Assembly: GCA_037440405.1 (NCBI GenBank)
Contig: JBBIUE010000011.1
Span: 17,876-81,875, forward strand
Reading direction: 5' to 3'
Length of the DNA stretch: 64,000 nt
Source: JANMGV01 sp037440405
GTDB taxonomy: Bacteria > Planctomycetota > Planctomycetia > Pirellulales > Pirellulaceae
Shown here one piece after another: positions 8,746 through 18,510 of the stretch. The notes under the pieces are model-generated. The model did not search any database, was not told the DNA's origin, and saw nothing but the letters and a program-made list of their open reading frames with translations. Position 1 is the stretch's first letter. Each line of letters opens with the position of its first letter. The position numbers and the translations under genes were made by a program.

Positions 8746-11700
8746 TTATGCTCTCCGGCTCTTCCGATGCGACGACGAATGGGCAAAGAGTGATTCGAGC
8801 CAATCGGAGTCCAGAAAGATCTCACTTCGGTCACTTGTTGAGGCCAAGGAGGAATGGGCTTCGAAGGAAGATTCACCTTCGCCTCCACTGCGACGATTCA
8901 GCTCATTGATGACAATCAAGGCGTCAATCGGGTGCATGAACCCATCACCGTTCACGTCATAGAACGGAAGATTCGGGTCGGTGCGTGGAACAAGCCTCTT
9001 GGTGATGGGATCATGGTACTTCCGTCCATTCAACTCATTGATCACCATGAGCGCGTCGATAGGAAAGACTTTGCCGTCTCCATTGACGTCAACCCGATTG
9101 ATTGGATTCTGCCAAACCATGTTTTTTACCGTAGTTTCGGCATCCGGTGTCGTTGGGGCCGTCTCGCGATTGCCAACGTTGTCCGTTGCCACGGAATAGA
9201 ATCGATAAGTATGATCCAATTCACCCACGAAGACGGCGGACGTCTGAGTCGTTCCTTTCAGGAATAACTGATAGGCACCACCGTTATCTGAAACGTAGAT
9301 GTCGTAGCCTGCGATACCTGATCCTCCCTCGTCATCCGTGCCCGTCCAAGAAAGCGGAATGTTCTTCGATGATTGAGTTGGAAGGGCGTTCACTTTGCTG
9401 GAGGGTGCCCCGACGTCGATGGTGTTCTTGGTGATTGGAGTCAGGATGGGATCGTTTACATCAAAGACGATCGATGCTTGGTTGGTAATTTCCGTTCCGG
9501 TCGCAAGATTCTTCAAGGGTTCAATGCGGTAGGAAAAGAAGCCTTCCCCATTGTGGAGATTTTTGTCGTTTACCGGCAAGAATCCCGCATCGAGAGCATC
9601 CGGCAACTTCCTCGTCAATGGATCGAGCGATCGGAACGTTGCCTTCAGTTCTCGCTTGGCAACGTCCAGCGTGAGAATGACAGGGACGAGCAACGAGATG
9701 CCGTCAGGGCGCAAATCGATCGTGGTTTCGTAATGGCTGAGCCCCGGAGGAACGTCCCATTTTCGATTATCGAATCCGAAGGCGATCCATTCAAACGTTC
9801 CAAGGTCCAAATCGGTATCGAGAAGATCGGTCACGAACACTTCTTGGGCAGGGATCGTTGCGCCGGCATCGGGATCGTTCTCGAATTCGACGAGATAGGC
9901 AAGAGCCTGATTTTGGATATGACCTTTGGCTCCATAGCCAGCCGTAGTCGATTTGTTATTGGGATCGAACGAAGTGCGGACGGCTACGGAAGTTGACGAA
10001 CCGCCTGCGGAAGTTCCGCCTGGCCATCCCGGAGGCTCAAGGTCCTTCGGGTCAATGCGTGGTTCGTTTTCACGGATTTCGCAGGTCACCAGTTCATGCT
10101 CATAGGTGTCTTGGAGTGACCTCGCAACTCCATCCGCTTTGGCGTAGAGGGAGGCTGCATCCTCCGTAGCGTTCTTGATTCCCTTAATCTGCTGCAAAGC
10201 GACATCAAAATCTTCTTGAAGCGTCATGAAATCACTGTAGACGTCGTATAAGCTCATCAGTGCTCCAGCGACTGGACTTGCTTTCCCCCAAATACTTTCT
10301 TCGGATCCCACAAAGAGGACGATGTCGTCGAACAGTTGTTTCATGGCCTTCACGATGGCGAGCATTTGATCCTTGAAGCCGGGAGGAGGAGTCCCGTTGG
10401 CAAGTGCTTGGTTATTCGCATCGATCAGTTGTTTGAAGGAGAAGAAATAAGCGTCGTAACGATCCGCGAGACCTTTGATTGCGGTCAGGACAGTCTCGCT
10501 GAGAGATGGATCAGCAAGTATTCTCCGGACGTTATTCGCAGCCGTTGCGGCATTGATAAAGAGACTTGCGGCGGACCCTGAAAGCTTTGCAAGCTGCAAT
10601 CCCACGACCTGCTGATTGGTCACCTTGATGTCATTGCCAGTTGCGTAGTTTTCTTCCCAGACTCGGAACATGGCTTCACGTAATCGAATGTAGGCGGCGA
10701 GTTCGCGATGGGCCTCGATCACTGCTTTACAAGTTGGCGTTTGCAAAGCAGGAAGTTTCGCTTCCTCAGTCAATCGCTTTGGTCGCGGAAGATGTTCGAT
10801 CAAGTTCAGGAAGCCATTGATGAGACCACGAGGGCTTGGAGCAGGGGGAGGAGGTAGCGGTTCATCGCTGAAATGCGATGTATCGACTCCAATGACGGTC
10901 GGCGCGACGTTCAGGACAACATTCGAAACCGTTTGACCGTTAGCGACTTGGAGATCTTGGGATGTTGATTCGGAAAAGCCCTCACCGACAACGCGGATTC
11001 GATAGGTCCCGGGCAGGAGCGTGTCGAGTTCGAACTGGCCGTCTTTTCCCGAGAATCCAGCTGCGAGGACGACATTCTTCGCATCGACCGCTTCGACCAA
11101 TGCTTGTGAAACGCCGGCCCCTTGTGGACCGACCACTTTGCCTTTAACCAGGATTTTTGATTTGTCCAGTGAGAAATCGAGACCTCCCATGACTCCATTT
11201 TCAACGGTGATTCTTTGAACTGCGGCCTGATATCCAGATGCCGCCACCACGACGTCGAATGGACCCGGCGGCAAATTCTTGAACGAGTATCCACCGTTGG
11301 CGTTGGATAGCAGGGTCGGGCTATCCGCAGAAATGGCTGGCATCAGAACGCTAATGGTCGCTTGCTTGAGCGCAGCACCAGTGACCGCATCGCGCACGAA
11401 GCCATGGAAACCACCACCTGCCTCCAGTTTGAAGTTGACGATCTGTGGAGCTGCATTCGACAGCGTTGTTTGGCTCGAAGCGATCCTCAATGACGCCGGC
11501 ACCACGATCATGTTCAGCTTGTCCCCTGAAACTCCGCGAAATTGATAGTTGCCTGCGTCATCCGTGAGCACACTCTGAATCCCGTCGATACCATCGATGC
11601 GAATCCGCACCGGAACATTCTTTTGAGGAGTGTTCGCAGCGTCGGTGATCTTTCCTTGGACGATTGCTTTTCCAGCGATCAAATTCAATTCCTTGAGGAC

Positions 11701-11787
11701 GTTTCCATTTTGCACTTGGACCGACTTTCGAGGAGCGAAAGCTATTCCGGGAGCCATCGCTTGAATCTCGTATGATCCTGCCTGCAA
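8746..11787 (-). CDS. C-terminal fragment of giant surface protein (carboxypeptidase-regulatory repeats, FN3-like, dockerin)
   Basis: This open frame of about 1013 codons has no credible start: the first usable codon is a TTG inside a domain. The coding frame actually runs on upstream to the T6 run at 11820-11825, where it joins the next fragment by a -1 shift. It begins with three or four carboxypeptidase regulatory-like beta-sandwich repeats. A long helical region (about residues 300-560) follows, then a domain starting RTSFDPNNKSTTAGYGAKG typical of repetitive bacterial surface proteins, then an FN3-like segment. Near residue 910 there is a type I dockerin with two Ca-binding repeats, VDVNGDGKVFPIDALMVINE and DVNGDGFMHPIDALIVINE. 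Dockerins mediate protein docking in cellulosomes, but their partner in planctomycetes is unclear. Confidence 0.8.
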   Translation of the reverse strand: MQAGSYEIQAMAPGIAFAPRKSVQVQNGNVLKELNLIAGKAIVQGKITDAANTPQKNVPVRIRIDGIDGIQSVLTDDAGNYQFRGVSGDKLNMIVVPASLRIASSQTTLSNAAPQIVNFKLEAGGGFHGFVRDAVTGAALKQATISVLMPAISADSPTLLSNANGGYSFKNLPPGPFDVVVAASGYQAAVQRITVENGVMGGLDFSLDKSKILVKGKVVGPQGAGVSQALVEAVDAKNVVLAAGFSGKDGQFELDTLLPGTYRIRVVGEGFSESTSQDLQVANGQTVSNVVLNVAPTVIGVDTSHFSDEPLPPPPAPSPRGLINGFLNLIEHLPRPKRLTEEAKLPALQTPTCKAVIEAHRELAAYIRLREAMFRVWEENYATGNDIKVTNQQVVGLQLAKLSGSAASLFINAATAANNVRRILADPSLSETVLTAIKGLADRYDAYFFSFKQLIDANNQALANGTPPPGFKDQMLAIVKAMKQLFDDIVLFVGSEESIWGKASPVAGALMSLYDVYSDFMTLQEDFDVALQQIKGIKNATEDAASLYAKADGVARSLQDTYEHELVTCEIRENEPRIDPKDLEPPGWPGGTSAGGSSTSVAVRTSFDPNNKSTTAGYGAKGHIQNQALAYLVEFENDPDAGATIPAQEVFVTDLLDTDLDLGTFEWIAFGFDNRKWDVPPGLSHYETTIDLRPDGISLLVPVILTLDVAKRELKATFRSLDPLTRKLPDALDAGFLPVNDKNLHNGEGFFSYRIEPLKNLATGTEITNQASIVFDVNDPILTPITKNTIDVGAPSSKVNALPTQSSKNIPLSWTGTDDEGGSGIAGYDIYVSDNGGAYQLFLKGTTQTSAVFVGELDHTYRFYSVATDNVGNRETAPTTPDAETTVKNMVWQNPINRVDVNGDGKVFPIDALMVINELNGRKYHDPITKRLVPRTDPNLPFYDVNGDGFMHPIDALIVINELNRRSGGEGESSFEAHSSLASTSDRSEIFLDSDWLESLFAHSSSHRKSRRA

Positions 11788-11789
11788 GG

Positions 11790-14700
11790 TTAGGAACCGA
11801 AACTTGCCGGCAGCGTCAGAAAAAATGCTCGATAGGACTTGGCATTTCGCAACAGAACGACCCGAGCATTACTGATGGCGGTCTTTCCATCGGAATCCAA
11901 AGTGCGACCTTCGAGTTCGCCGACAATCGGAAGAACAAAGTTTGCAGTCGGAGTCTTGTTGGCATTCGTGATTGAAACTTGAGAACCAACGATTCCGTCA
12001 GAACCAACCGTCGAAACCGTCAGGTAATAGTCACCAACATTGAGATGAGGGATCGAATAAGTGCCCGCAGCGTCGGTTACCGCATAAGCGACCGGTTTGC
12101 CGTTCACGTAGGCCATGACGAACAGGTTTTCCAAACCCTGCCCATTCGCTTGCTTCGTGACCTTGCCGCTGATCTTGCCGAGCGACGACAACTTCATCGA
12201 AGGGAGGTTGGTGACCTTACCAGCCTGGACGGCAGCATTCGACGAGACCTCGGAGTAACCCTGCAAGGAAGTGCGAATGACGTAGGAGCCAGGTTCCAAG
12301 TCGACGAAGCGGAACCCTCCGCTGCTGTTGGCTTGGGTGACTTGCATGACTTTGCCATCCTTTTCAGCAGACAGCACGACAAATCCAAGTTCACTTCCGT
12401 CGGCTTTCTGCACAAGTCCTTGGATTTCGCCACCAACCTTCAATGATAGGTTCTTGTTGGATGCGGACTGGCCCTCGACGATGGAGACATCGATGACCGT
12501 TGCGGTCGTGAAACCGGATTTGGATGCTTGCACGGAAAACGTGCCATTGGGAACGCCGCCAATTACATACCTACCGTTCGCGTCGCTGTACGCCGAGCGT
12601 CCAATGGCAACGCCAGTCGCGTCGAAGGCAACGACGAGTGCCTCAGCAACGGGCGCATTCGAAGGTCCACGAACCGTACCGGCGATGGTTGCTCCAGAAG
12701 TCAGAACCAAATTCGTCTGAGGACGAACATCATTGTTCTTCAGAACGATGTCAGCAACGACTCCCCGTACGAATCGAGGATCATCGGACTCCAGGGAATA
12801 GGTTCCGGGCTTCAAAGCGAGGAACTCATACGCTCCGTCGCGGTCGGTCGTCGTGGTGTAAACTTCACCGGCATTCGACACGGCGCGGACAAGCACATCA
12901 GCTAACGGTGCACCTACATCCTTGAGGAGAACCGATCCTCGGACCGTGGCACCGAACTCGGCGGTGAGCTGAATATTCGTGACATTCGTGTTTTGCACGA
13001 TGACAGGATTATGAGTGCCGATCAAGAACTTACCTGCCACGAAGGTATAGGTGCCTGCAGGAACATTATTGAATGTAAAAGTTCCGTCAGAACGGATCGG
13101 TGTGAAAATCTTCCGTCCAGTGATCGTATTCAGCATCGTGAGAGAATTCGATTCGAGACGAGATTCACCTTGGACGCCTGCCGAGGTGATCCTTCCAGAC
13201 ACCGATGTATTCACGCTAGCGCGTGCATCTTCAACCAAGAAATGAAAGACATCGCGGAGCGAGTACGGTAGAAATCGCGAATCAGAAACTTGGCTGGAAG
13301 CCTCTGAAATCGCCTTCACGTAGTCGGACCAGTTGTTTCCAACTCGAAGCTTGATCTTTGCGAACAACTGATTCCACTCGGTATTTCCCAAATCCGGTGG
13401 CCGAATCGTCGGCTCGATGGCGTTCCAATCGATGAGCGTATCGGGGTACTGAGCAACCTCGACATCCAATCGCTCGTCACCAACGGTCTTGGTTGTACCA
13501 TACAGGGTGATTCGTCCCGAGGTGCCGGGGGGCAAAATCCCTGCCTGGCCAAGCGGATTGACGCCGATCAATTCCAACGCCGATGATGCGTGTGTCATCT
13601 CTTCGTAAAAAGACATGTTTGAAAGCCCCGTACCTTTCACGCGGAAAATGGGCGCCATCAGATCTTGATTGCCGGTATTGCGATAGTCGACGGTGATGAC
13701 GAAATCTCGTCCCAATCGAACTCCCCATGGCGCCGAGATCGTGGTGGAAAGGCGTCCTTCCTGTCCGGCAACAATTTCAAAGGTGTTGGGTAGCGATGTT
13801 ACGTTGTTTCCCGGCTTGACTACTTGAATGGTTGCCTTCCCAATCGCTTTGCCGTCAAGGTCGAACGTTGCATTGAGCAACCCAGAATCGACGAACACGA
13901 CTTGCTTCGCTTGAATCGTACTACCGTTCGCATCGATCATGCGCACCGTTGATCCTGGGGTAAATTGTGCTCCAAAAACATTGATGGTCACTGAGCCGCG
14001 ATTTCCCCCTTGTCGAGGCTGCACGTCGGTAATGGAGTAGGAACGCTGTTGCACTTGAATACTGAAGGACTGTGTCGCACCCGGCATATTGGTGCTGCTG
14101 ACCATCAAGTAGTGCGTCCCTGGGGGCAAGCTCGAACCCGATACCGATTGATTCGACTGATTGGATCGAATGCCTCGGCCATTGAATTGCTGGACGGAGG
14201 GCAAATCAGCAAATTGCCAATGGAGTTGATTGGTCGCACCAGACGCCCCCGTTAGCGTCGCTTGAAAGTCGATGCCGGCCGCAGCAGTGAACTTGAAAAA
14301 CTTCTTGTCGGTCTTGGAGATCAAAGTAGCGTTTTGCGCGATGCCAAATTGCAGCTCTGGCAGGTCCATATCGATTGGAGCATTGGAAGAGCGAATGTTA
14401 TTCGCTCTGGCCTTCGCTTCGAAGACTTCATCGTCGAAATTGGAGACGACAATGAAGAAGTGTTCTCCGGGGAGGACACCGGGAAGCGTGAAATTGCCTG
14501 AGGCCGAGTAGGAATCGCCTACGCCCAACTCCGAGTCACGTTGGACCGTGCCGAGCAGAAGATCATCCTGGCTCCAAGCTCGGTCGCGCGAAAGATAAAC
14601 TGCGTCTCGCCAAGCTCCCCCTGCAACTCCGGTACCTTGGTTACGAACTTGCCATTCGACACCGACCACTTGGCCCTGGAGGCCTTGGATCGCTCCGACA

Positions 14701-15875
14701 ACGTTCACGGTCACCAAGTCCACATCCGAGATTGAAATGCTTTGCCGTTCGATGGCTCCCATGTCGATGAAAGGAGTTGAACCAGTTCCGGAATTGACAA
14801 CATTGGGGTCGTCGAATCGTGGATTGCCAAGAAAGTCGGATGCAGGAGCTCCCGTGCTGCTGCCTGAATCGATGGCTTTCGAGCCAGCCCTCAGTTGAAA
14901 TTGGTCTGTTGCAGCATTCGTGTACTTTGGATCGATCGAGATGTTGCCACTCGATCCAGTTGGATCGGGAACGCCTTCGTAGCGACCACCTGTGGCCGAG
15001 CGAAATACAAGATTGTGGCTAATGGAAAGTGCAGCCCCATTGGTACGACTAACTCCGACCGAGCCGAAATTCGTAATCAAGTTGTTCGTAATCGTGACCT
15101 GGGTCGTAGCACCGTCTGCCGCGATGCCTCGCCAGTTGTTATCGAGCGTGTTATTGATCAAGCTGGCCTTGCTACCGCCATCGATCAATACCGCCGCATC
15201 GCGGCTTCGAAAGACGATGCTGTTGGTCATCGAAAGAATCGTATTGCGCGCAAAAACTCCTGACGTGAAAGAGCGATTGATCGTGACGTATTGAAGCTTG
15301 ATGTTGGCGCCATCCGCTTGAATCGCGCCATTCCTGAACGCACCGGCAAATCGAATATCCAAGTGGTTAAGCGTGTTTCCGACGCTTCCTGTTCCAAACA
15401 CCACGGCATTCCAGTCTCCTTGAAAACCGATTGTAGTACCGTTGTTGTCCGTGTCTCCGCCAATGGAGTCGTCGCGACTCGAAGTGAAGACCACCTTCCT
15501 GTCCGCTGCACCCTGAACAAGCAGCTTGCCGTCTACAAGGAGTTCGTCACTTGCGAAAAATCGAAACTTCACGATCTGACCCGCACCGACCGTCAGGGTG
15601 CTCGCCTTTGGAACCGTGATTTTCCCCGAAGTTCGATAAACAATATCCGGATTCGTCCAATTGCGATTTCCGACGATCGAACCTGCGTCCAAGACGAGAG
15701 CGTTGACGCCATTGTTGCTGACCGTCACACCCTTGATCGTGGGATTTGACGCCAAGTCCATGCTGATGGCGGACGCATTGTTGGTGAAGGTGTTCGAAGT
15801 TAGCGTCGAGTCGCTGGTCTGCAATCGAACGCCTGCCGAGCTTGAATTGGTGACAAGACTATTGGTCAACGTCAC
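11790..15875 (-). CDS. middle fragment of giant surface protein (beta-helix, CARDB, IPT-like, regulatory repeats)
   Basis: This open frame of about 1361 codons has only a GTG in mid-domain as a formal start. It continues, in the same frame, the sequence that stops at 15903. Domains in order: parallel beta-helix repeats with a second copy of the N-terminal module (about 1-390), a CARDB-like domain (LVTVNVVGAIQGLQGQVVGV, about 395-510), a PPC-like domain (to about 620), an IPT/TIG-like domain (to about 720), a second CARDB-like region, then four or more carboxypeptidase regulatory-like repeats from about 910 to the end. The frame ends at a TAA (11790) after a T6 run (11820-11825). The last natural residues are about NARVVLLRNAKSYRA, and the tail LTLPASFGS is out of frame. 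The product would be extracellular. Confidence 0.8.
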   Translation of the reverse strand: MTLTNSLVTNSSSAGVRLQTSDSTLTSNTFTNNASAISMDLASNPTIKGVTVSNNGVNALVLDAGSIVGNRNWTNPDIVYRTSGKITVPKASTLTVGAGQIVKFRFFASDELLVDGKLLVQGAADRKVVFTSSRDDSIGGDTDNNGTTIGFQGDWNAVVFGTGSVGNTLNHLDIRFAGAFRNGAIQADGANIKLQYVTINRSFTSGVFARNTILSMTNSIVFRSRDAAVLIDGGSKASLINNTLDNNWRGIAADGATTQVTITNNLITNFGSVGVSRTNGAALSISHNLVFRSATGGRYEGVPDPTGSSGNISIDPKYTNAATDQFQLRAGSKAIDSGSSTGAPASDFLGNPRFDDPNVVNSGTGSTPFIDMGAIERQSISISDVDLVTVNVVGAIQGLQGQVVGVEWQVRNQGTGVAGGAWRDAVYLSRDRAWSQDDLLLGTVQRDSELGVGDSYSASGNFTLPGVLPGEHFFIVVSNFDDEVFEAKARANNIRSSNAPIDMDLPELQFGIAQNATLISKTDKKFFKFTAAAGIDFQATLTGASGATNQLHWQFADLPSVQQFNGRGIRSNQSNQSVSGSSLPPGTHYLMVSSTNMPGATQSFSIQVQQRSYSITDVQPRQGGNRGSVTINVFGAQFTPGSTVRMIDANGSTIQAKQVVFVDSGLLNATFDLDGKAIGKATIQVVKPGNNVTSLPNTFEIVAGQEGRLSTTISAPWGVRLGRDFVITVDYRNTGNQDLMAPIFRVKGTGLSNMSFYEEMTHASSALELIGVNPLGQAGILPPGTSGRITLYGTTKTVGDERLDVEVAQYPDTLIDWNAIEPTIRPPDLGNTEWNQLFAKIKLRVGNNWSDYVKAISEASSQVSDSRFLPYSLRDVFHFLVEDARASVNTSVSGRITSAGVQGESRLESNSLTMLNTITGRKIFTPIRSDGTFTFNNVPAGTYTFVAGKFLIGTHNPVIVQNTNVTNIQLTAEFGATVRGSVLLKDVGAPLADVLVRAVSNAGEVYTTTTDRDGAYEFLALKPGTYSLESDDPRFVRGVVADIVLKNNDVRPQTNLVLTSGATIAGTVRGPSNAPVAEALVVAFDATGVAIGRSAYSDANGRYVIGGVPNGTFSVQASKSGFTTATVIDVSIVEGQSASNKNLSLKVGGEIQGLVQKADGSELGFVVLSAEKDGKVMQVTQANSSGGFRFVDLEPGSYVIRTSLQGYSEVSSNAAVQAGKVTNLPSMKLSSLGKISGKVTKQANGQGLENLFVMAYVNGKPVAYAVTDAAGTYSIPHLNVGDYYLTVSTVGSDGIVGSQVSITNANKTPTANFVLPIVGELEGRTLDSDGKTAISNARVVLLRNAKSYRAFFLTLPASFGS

Positions 15876-15902
15876 CGGAACGAAAGATTCTAAGGCCCCT
15901 TT

Positions 15903-16415
15903 TCAAAGAGCTCCGCCAAACCGAATCTGCGCGAAATTGATGACATGTCCAGAACTTCCCGGCTTCAATTGAATTCCATTCCAGTCGCCGCTGAAACCTG
16001 TAGAAGGTCCATTCTGATTCGTGTCTTCGTCATCTCCGGTTCCGAGTATTCCGTCCGGTCCTGTATCATCACGCATCGAGGTGAAAACGACCGGTTGCTG
16101 TGCCGTCCCTTGAACCAACAATCTGCCCTCAACATTCAGTGCGAAACCCGCAAAAATATTGAATTTAACCATGGCTCCTGCCTGGACAGTCAGGGTCGCT
16201 CCGGCGGGAACTCGCACCGTCCCTGTAATCTGATGCGTTTCTGCGTTCGTCCAAACTGTACCGTCCGGAATATCTCCCGACCAAACTGCAAGCAAGCGTC
16301 GATCTTCCAGCGCTTCGAATAAGCCAATTCTCTTAAGTTTTTCACGACGCGATCGAAATGATTTGCGAAGCTTGCCCGAATTGCGCCTAATTCCGCGAAT
16401 GCTTGGGAGGCCCAT
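15903..16415 (-). CDS. N-terminal fragment of giant surface protein with LEDRRLLA motif
   Basis: This 170-codon frame starts at an ATG (16415). It has a long basic N-terminus (MGLPSIRGIRRNSGKLRKSF) followed by FEALEDRRLLA at about residues 33-43. That is the LEPR-type motif found at the N-terminus of many very large planctomycete surface proteins and likely linked to their export. A Lamin/beta-helix-like module follows (PAGATLTVQAGAMVKF, then VFTSMRDD and GFSGDWNG). It ends at TGA (15905-15903) directly after IRFGGAL. The same module occurs downstream as IRFAGAFRNGA, so the stop replaces an Arg codon (CGA to TGA). Reading continues in frame beyond the stop into the 11790-15875 fragment. Confidence 0.75.
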   Translation of the reverse strand: MGLPSIRGIRRNSGKLRKSFRSRREKLKRIGLFEALEDRRLLAVWSGDIPDGTVWTNAETHQITGTVRVPAGATLTVQAGAMVKFNIFAGFALNVEGRLLVQGTAQQPVVFTSMRDDTGPDGILGTGDDEDTNQNGPSTGFSGDWNGIQLKPGSSGHVINFAQIRFGGAL

Positions 16416-16977
16416 AGGAAGGAGTCCTTGTCGACGAGAAACGATGGTGGCAGGACTTCGTACTTGATCGTAAATCAGTCCCTTGGATGGTACTCGACAA
16501 ACCTGCCCAAAATACGACTCCGGCCGACGAATTCACCCCAGAAGCGGCGTTTCCCCCAAAAGAAACATGAAAATCGTGATCTTGAGAGTGGCTACCGGAC
16601 CCGAAGAGTCATCTTTTCCCTTGATCCGTGGCGTTGTCATCGATTGACCAAAGTGGCCTGACACGAACGACAAAAGTAGCCCGCAACGCCAGCAAGGGAT
16701 GCTCACTGGCCATTCGATCCGTCTCGTGTAACAGCTCGCGGAACCTGCTCAAGTCACACTAACTTTTGTCGATTGTGTCTGAACAATGTCGATCCGATCG
16801 GCTTGGCGTTAAGGCTATGAGTTCTTAGTGACGCTGAAGTAAGCGCTGCTCGATCCACGATCCGTCGATGCTCCATCATGGGGGTGACGGAGCAATTCGA
16901 AAAACGGGTGCTTCGGCGAATTCTGAGAAGGCTATCGAAGATGTGCAACAAGGTGGCACAAATGATGTGAAGGCTGT
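16416..16977. other. intergenic interval upstream of the giant surface protein gene
   Basis: No supported gene lies in these 562 bases; open frames are short and overlapping. The part next to 16415 should hold the promoter of the large gene, but I see no convincing -35/-10 pair. The part next to 16978 should hold the end of the DUF1559-like transcript. No stem-loop with a T run is evident. Confidence 0.45.
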
Positions 16978-18447
16978 CTACGGCTGCCAATCTTTTTCAT
17001 CGATCAAGACGCCATCGTCGGCCCCGACCATCGCTTGCACTGTCTCTTTGGATAGCGTGATTCGCAAGCGACGAACCGAACCGTCCGCCAAACCAACGAT
17101 CATGGCTTTATCATCGGCGTCGACAAATTTAGCCAGCGTGTCACCTGGGCCGATTACAACGTCATCTGGTTTCGTCCAAATGACAGAAGCTTGCGAGCCC
17201 ACTTCCATCATGGCGATGGTATTGCTGAGCCCATCTTTGATTTGTGAAACCTTCATTGGTTTTCCGGGGCGACCGAAAATGCTATTCGCAGTTAACGGAA
17301 CAACGTACCGCGTCTTACCCTTTGAAGCATTCTCAAAATCTAGGGGATCTTTGAATACCTGTGGCATTTTCTCGATCAAAGATTGATTGTGCGGGCTATC
17401 CCAGGGCTCGTCCAAGTGGAATTGCTGGTACAGTTCATTCTCTTCGAGATAAGGTAGCAACGTGACACGCCAGCTCAAAAGCTTGTTGCCATCTTTGTCA
17501 GTGAGACTTTGTGGCGGCAACGCTCCGTGGACGTCTGCAAAATTGTGCATGGCAAGCAATAGCTGGCGAAGATTGTTGAACGACTGATTGGTTCGAACTG
17601 TCGAACTGAAAACCTTGTCACGGACCGCTTTCCAATGAGAATTCTCGGACACGATTAATCGAGTTCTCGTGCCATCCGTCGCAAGCACGAGGGAAGTTTC
17701 CTCGCCTCGATTCGGCTTCAGCAGCTCTCGCAGGCTGTTCGCGAATTTCGCAGCTTCATCGATATCAAAGGACTCGACGTCGATACTTGCAGGGATGGGA
17801 ATGGTACCTTGAACCAGAAAATTCATTTTTCTGGGTAGGGACTCTAGGACTTGATTTAAGCGAGTGCTCGACTCGAACGCCTCACGAAACTTCGCGACAT
17901 CCGGCGAATCCGCTTGAAGATGAAGCATGCAACCATTCGGCGCGTTGGATGCCTCAAGTCGGCGGCGCATATCTCGATCCATCTCCCCTTCCTTCGATAG
18001 GATCTGATCGATCGCTGCTTGAGATGTTGAAAGTAGCAGTCGATTGCCCTCTTGCTTGGATGCGAGTGTTGGTGGAAACATGTCTCGAATATCTGCCAAC
18101 GTGTCCTTTGGTCGCTCGCAGAATACCACAAAAACAAAGTTGTTCGGAGCATGGATCAGATAGTCCTCAGAAAGGACGACTAGGCGTTCAATCTCAAGAC
18201 TCTTGATGGTGTTGATCAACGATTCCAACTCGCTTTCGGAATTGAGGCCAGTCATGACTTGCTGAAGGTCTCGGACATCCTTGATCGAAACAGAGTTTGG
18301 ATCGAGCCAGGCAATCAGCTTGGTTCGGGCATCCAAATAAGCCTCGATTGGTTGCAAAGTGGGTGGTAATCCCTGAGCGAAAGCGATTGCCCCTCCGGCC
18401 AGCCATAGTAGGGACTGGGCACAAACATACTTGCATAGTCGTCTCAT
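16978..18447 (-). CDS. secreted DUF1559-like protein
   Basis: A 489-residue protein with a signal peptide (residues 1-25, ending near AIAFAQG). The C-terminal half resembles DUF1559 (SBP_bac_10-type), a family expanded in planctomycetes: NNLRQLLLAMHNFADVHGALP near 290, then LSWRVTLLPYLEENELYQQF, DEPWDSPHN, and a DGLSNTIAMMEVG segment near 410. Canonical DUF1559 proteins start with a type IV pilin-like helix. Here that is replaced by a signal peptide and an N-terminal domain of about 270 residues of unknown function. A strong AAGGAG lies 5 bases before the ATG. It is the last gene of the ECF sigma module and the likely output of that module. It is probably periplasmic. Confidence 0.82.
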   Translation of the reverse strand: MRRLCKYVCAQSLLWLAGGAIAFAQGLPPTLQPIEAYLDARTKLIAWLDPNSVSIKDVRDLQQVMTGLNSESELESLINTIKSLEIERLVVLSEDYLIHAPNNFVFVVFCERPKDTLADIRDMFPPTLASKQEGNRLLLSTSQAAIDQILSKEGEMDRDMRRRLEASNAPNGCMLHLQADSPDVAKFREAFESSTRLNQVLESLPRKMNFLVQGTIPIPASIDVESFDIDEAAKFANSLRELLKPNRGEETSLVLATDGTRTRLIVSENSHWKAVRDKVFSSTVRTNQSFNNLRQLLLAMHNFADVHGALPPQSLTDKDGNKLLSWRVTLLPYLEENELYQQFHLDEPWDSPHNQSLIEKMPQVFKDPLDFENASKGKTRYVVPLTANSIFGRPGKPMKVSQIKDGLSNTIAMMEVGSQASVIWTKPDDVVIGPGDTLAKFVDADDKAMIVGLADGSVRRLRITLSKETVQAMVGADDGVLIDEKDWQP

Positions 18448-18510
18448 AAATTCTCCTTCAAAAAGGAGTGATCCATGCGCACGGCGAGCCAGCTAATCGC
18501 ATGGCACTAT

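Larger units (their letters stand above)
8746..16415 (-). pseudogene. giant LEDRRLLA ... dockerin surface protein gene, interrupted twice
   Basis: Joined, the three fragments make one gene of about 7.67 kb and about 2,550 residues. Order: LEDRRLLA export motif, two beta-helix modules, CARDB, PPC-like, IPT-like, second CARDB-like region, many carboxypeptidase regulatory-like repeats, FN3-like, dockerin. Two lesions interrupt it: an in-frame TGA at 15905-15903, where the paralogous internal repeat has Arg, and the loss of one T in a T6 run at 11820-11825. Adding one T restores FFSDAAGKFRFLTLQ, which fits the repeat pattern (compare GFSGKDGQFELDTLLPG). Either the gene is decaying, the assembly has two errors, or recoding occurs. 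I favour the first two. Confidence 0.7.

Noticed and set aside
11820..11825. Programmed -1 frameshift at a slippery site
   Set aside because: GCA-TTT-TTT is not a canonical X-XXY-YYZ heptamer, no downstream structure is apparent, and a second lesion in the same gene favours decay or sequencing error; kept only as an option.
15903..15905. Selenocysteine readthrough at the TGA
   Set aside because: The paralogous module has Arg rather than Cys at this position and no SECIS-like hairpin was evident.
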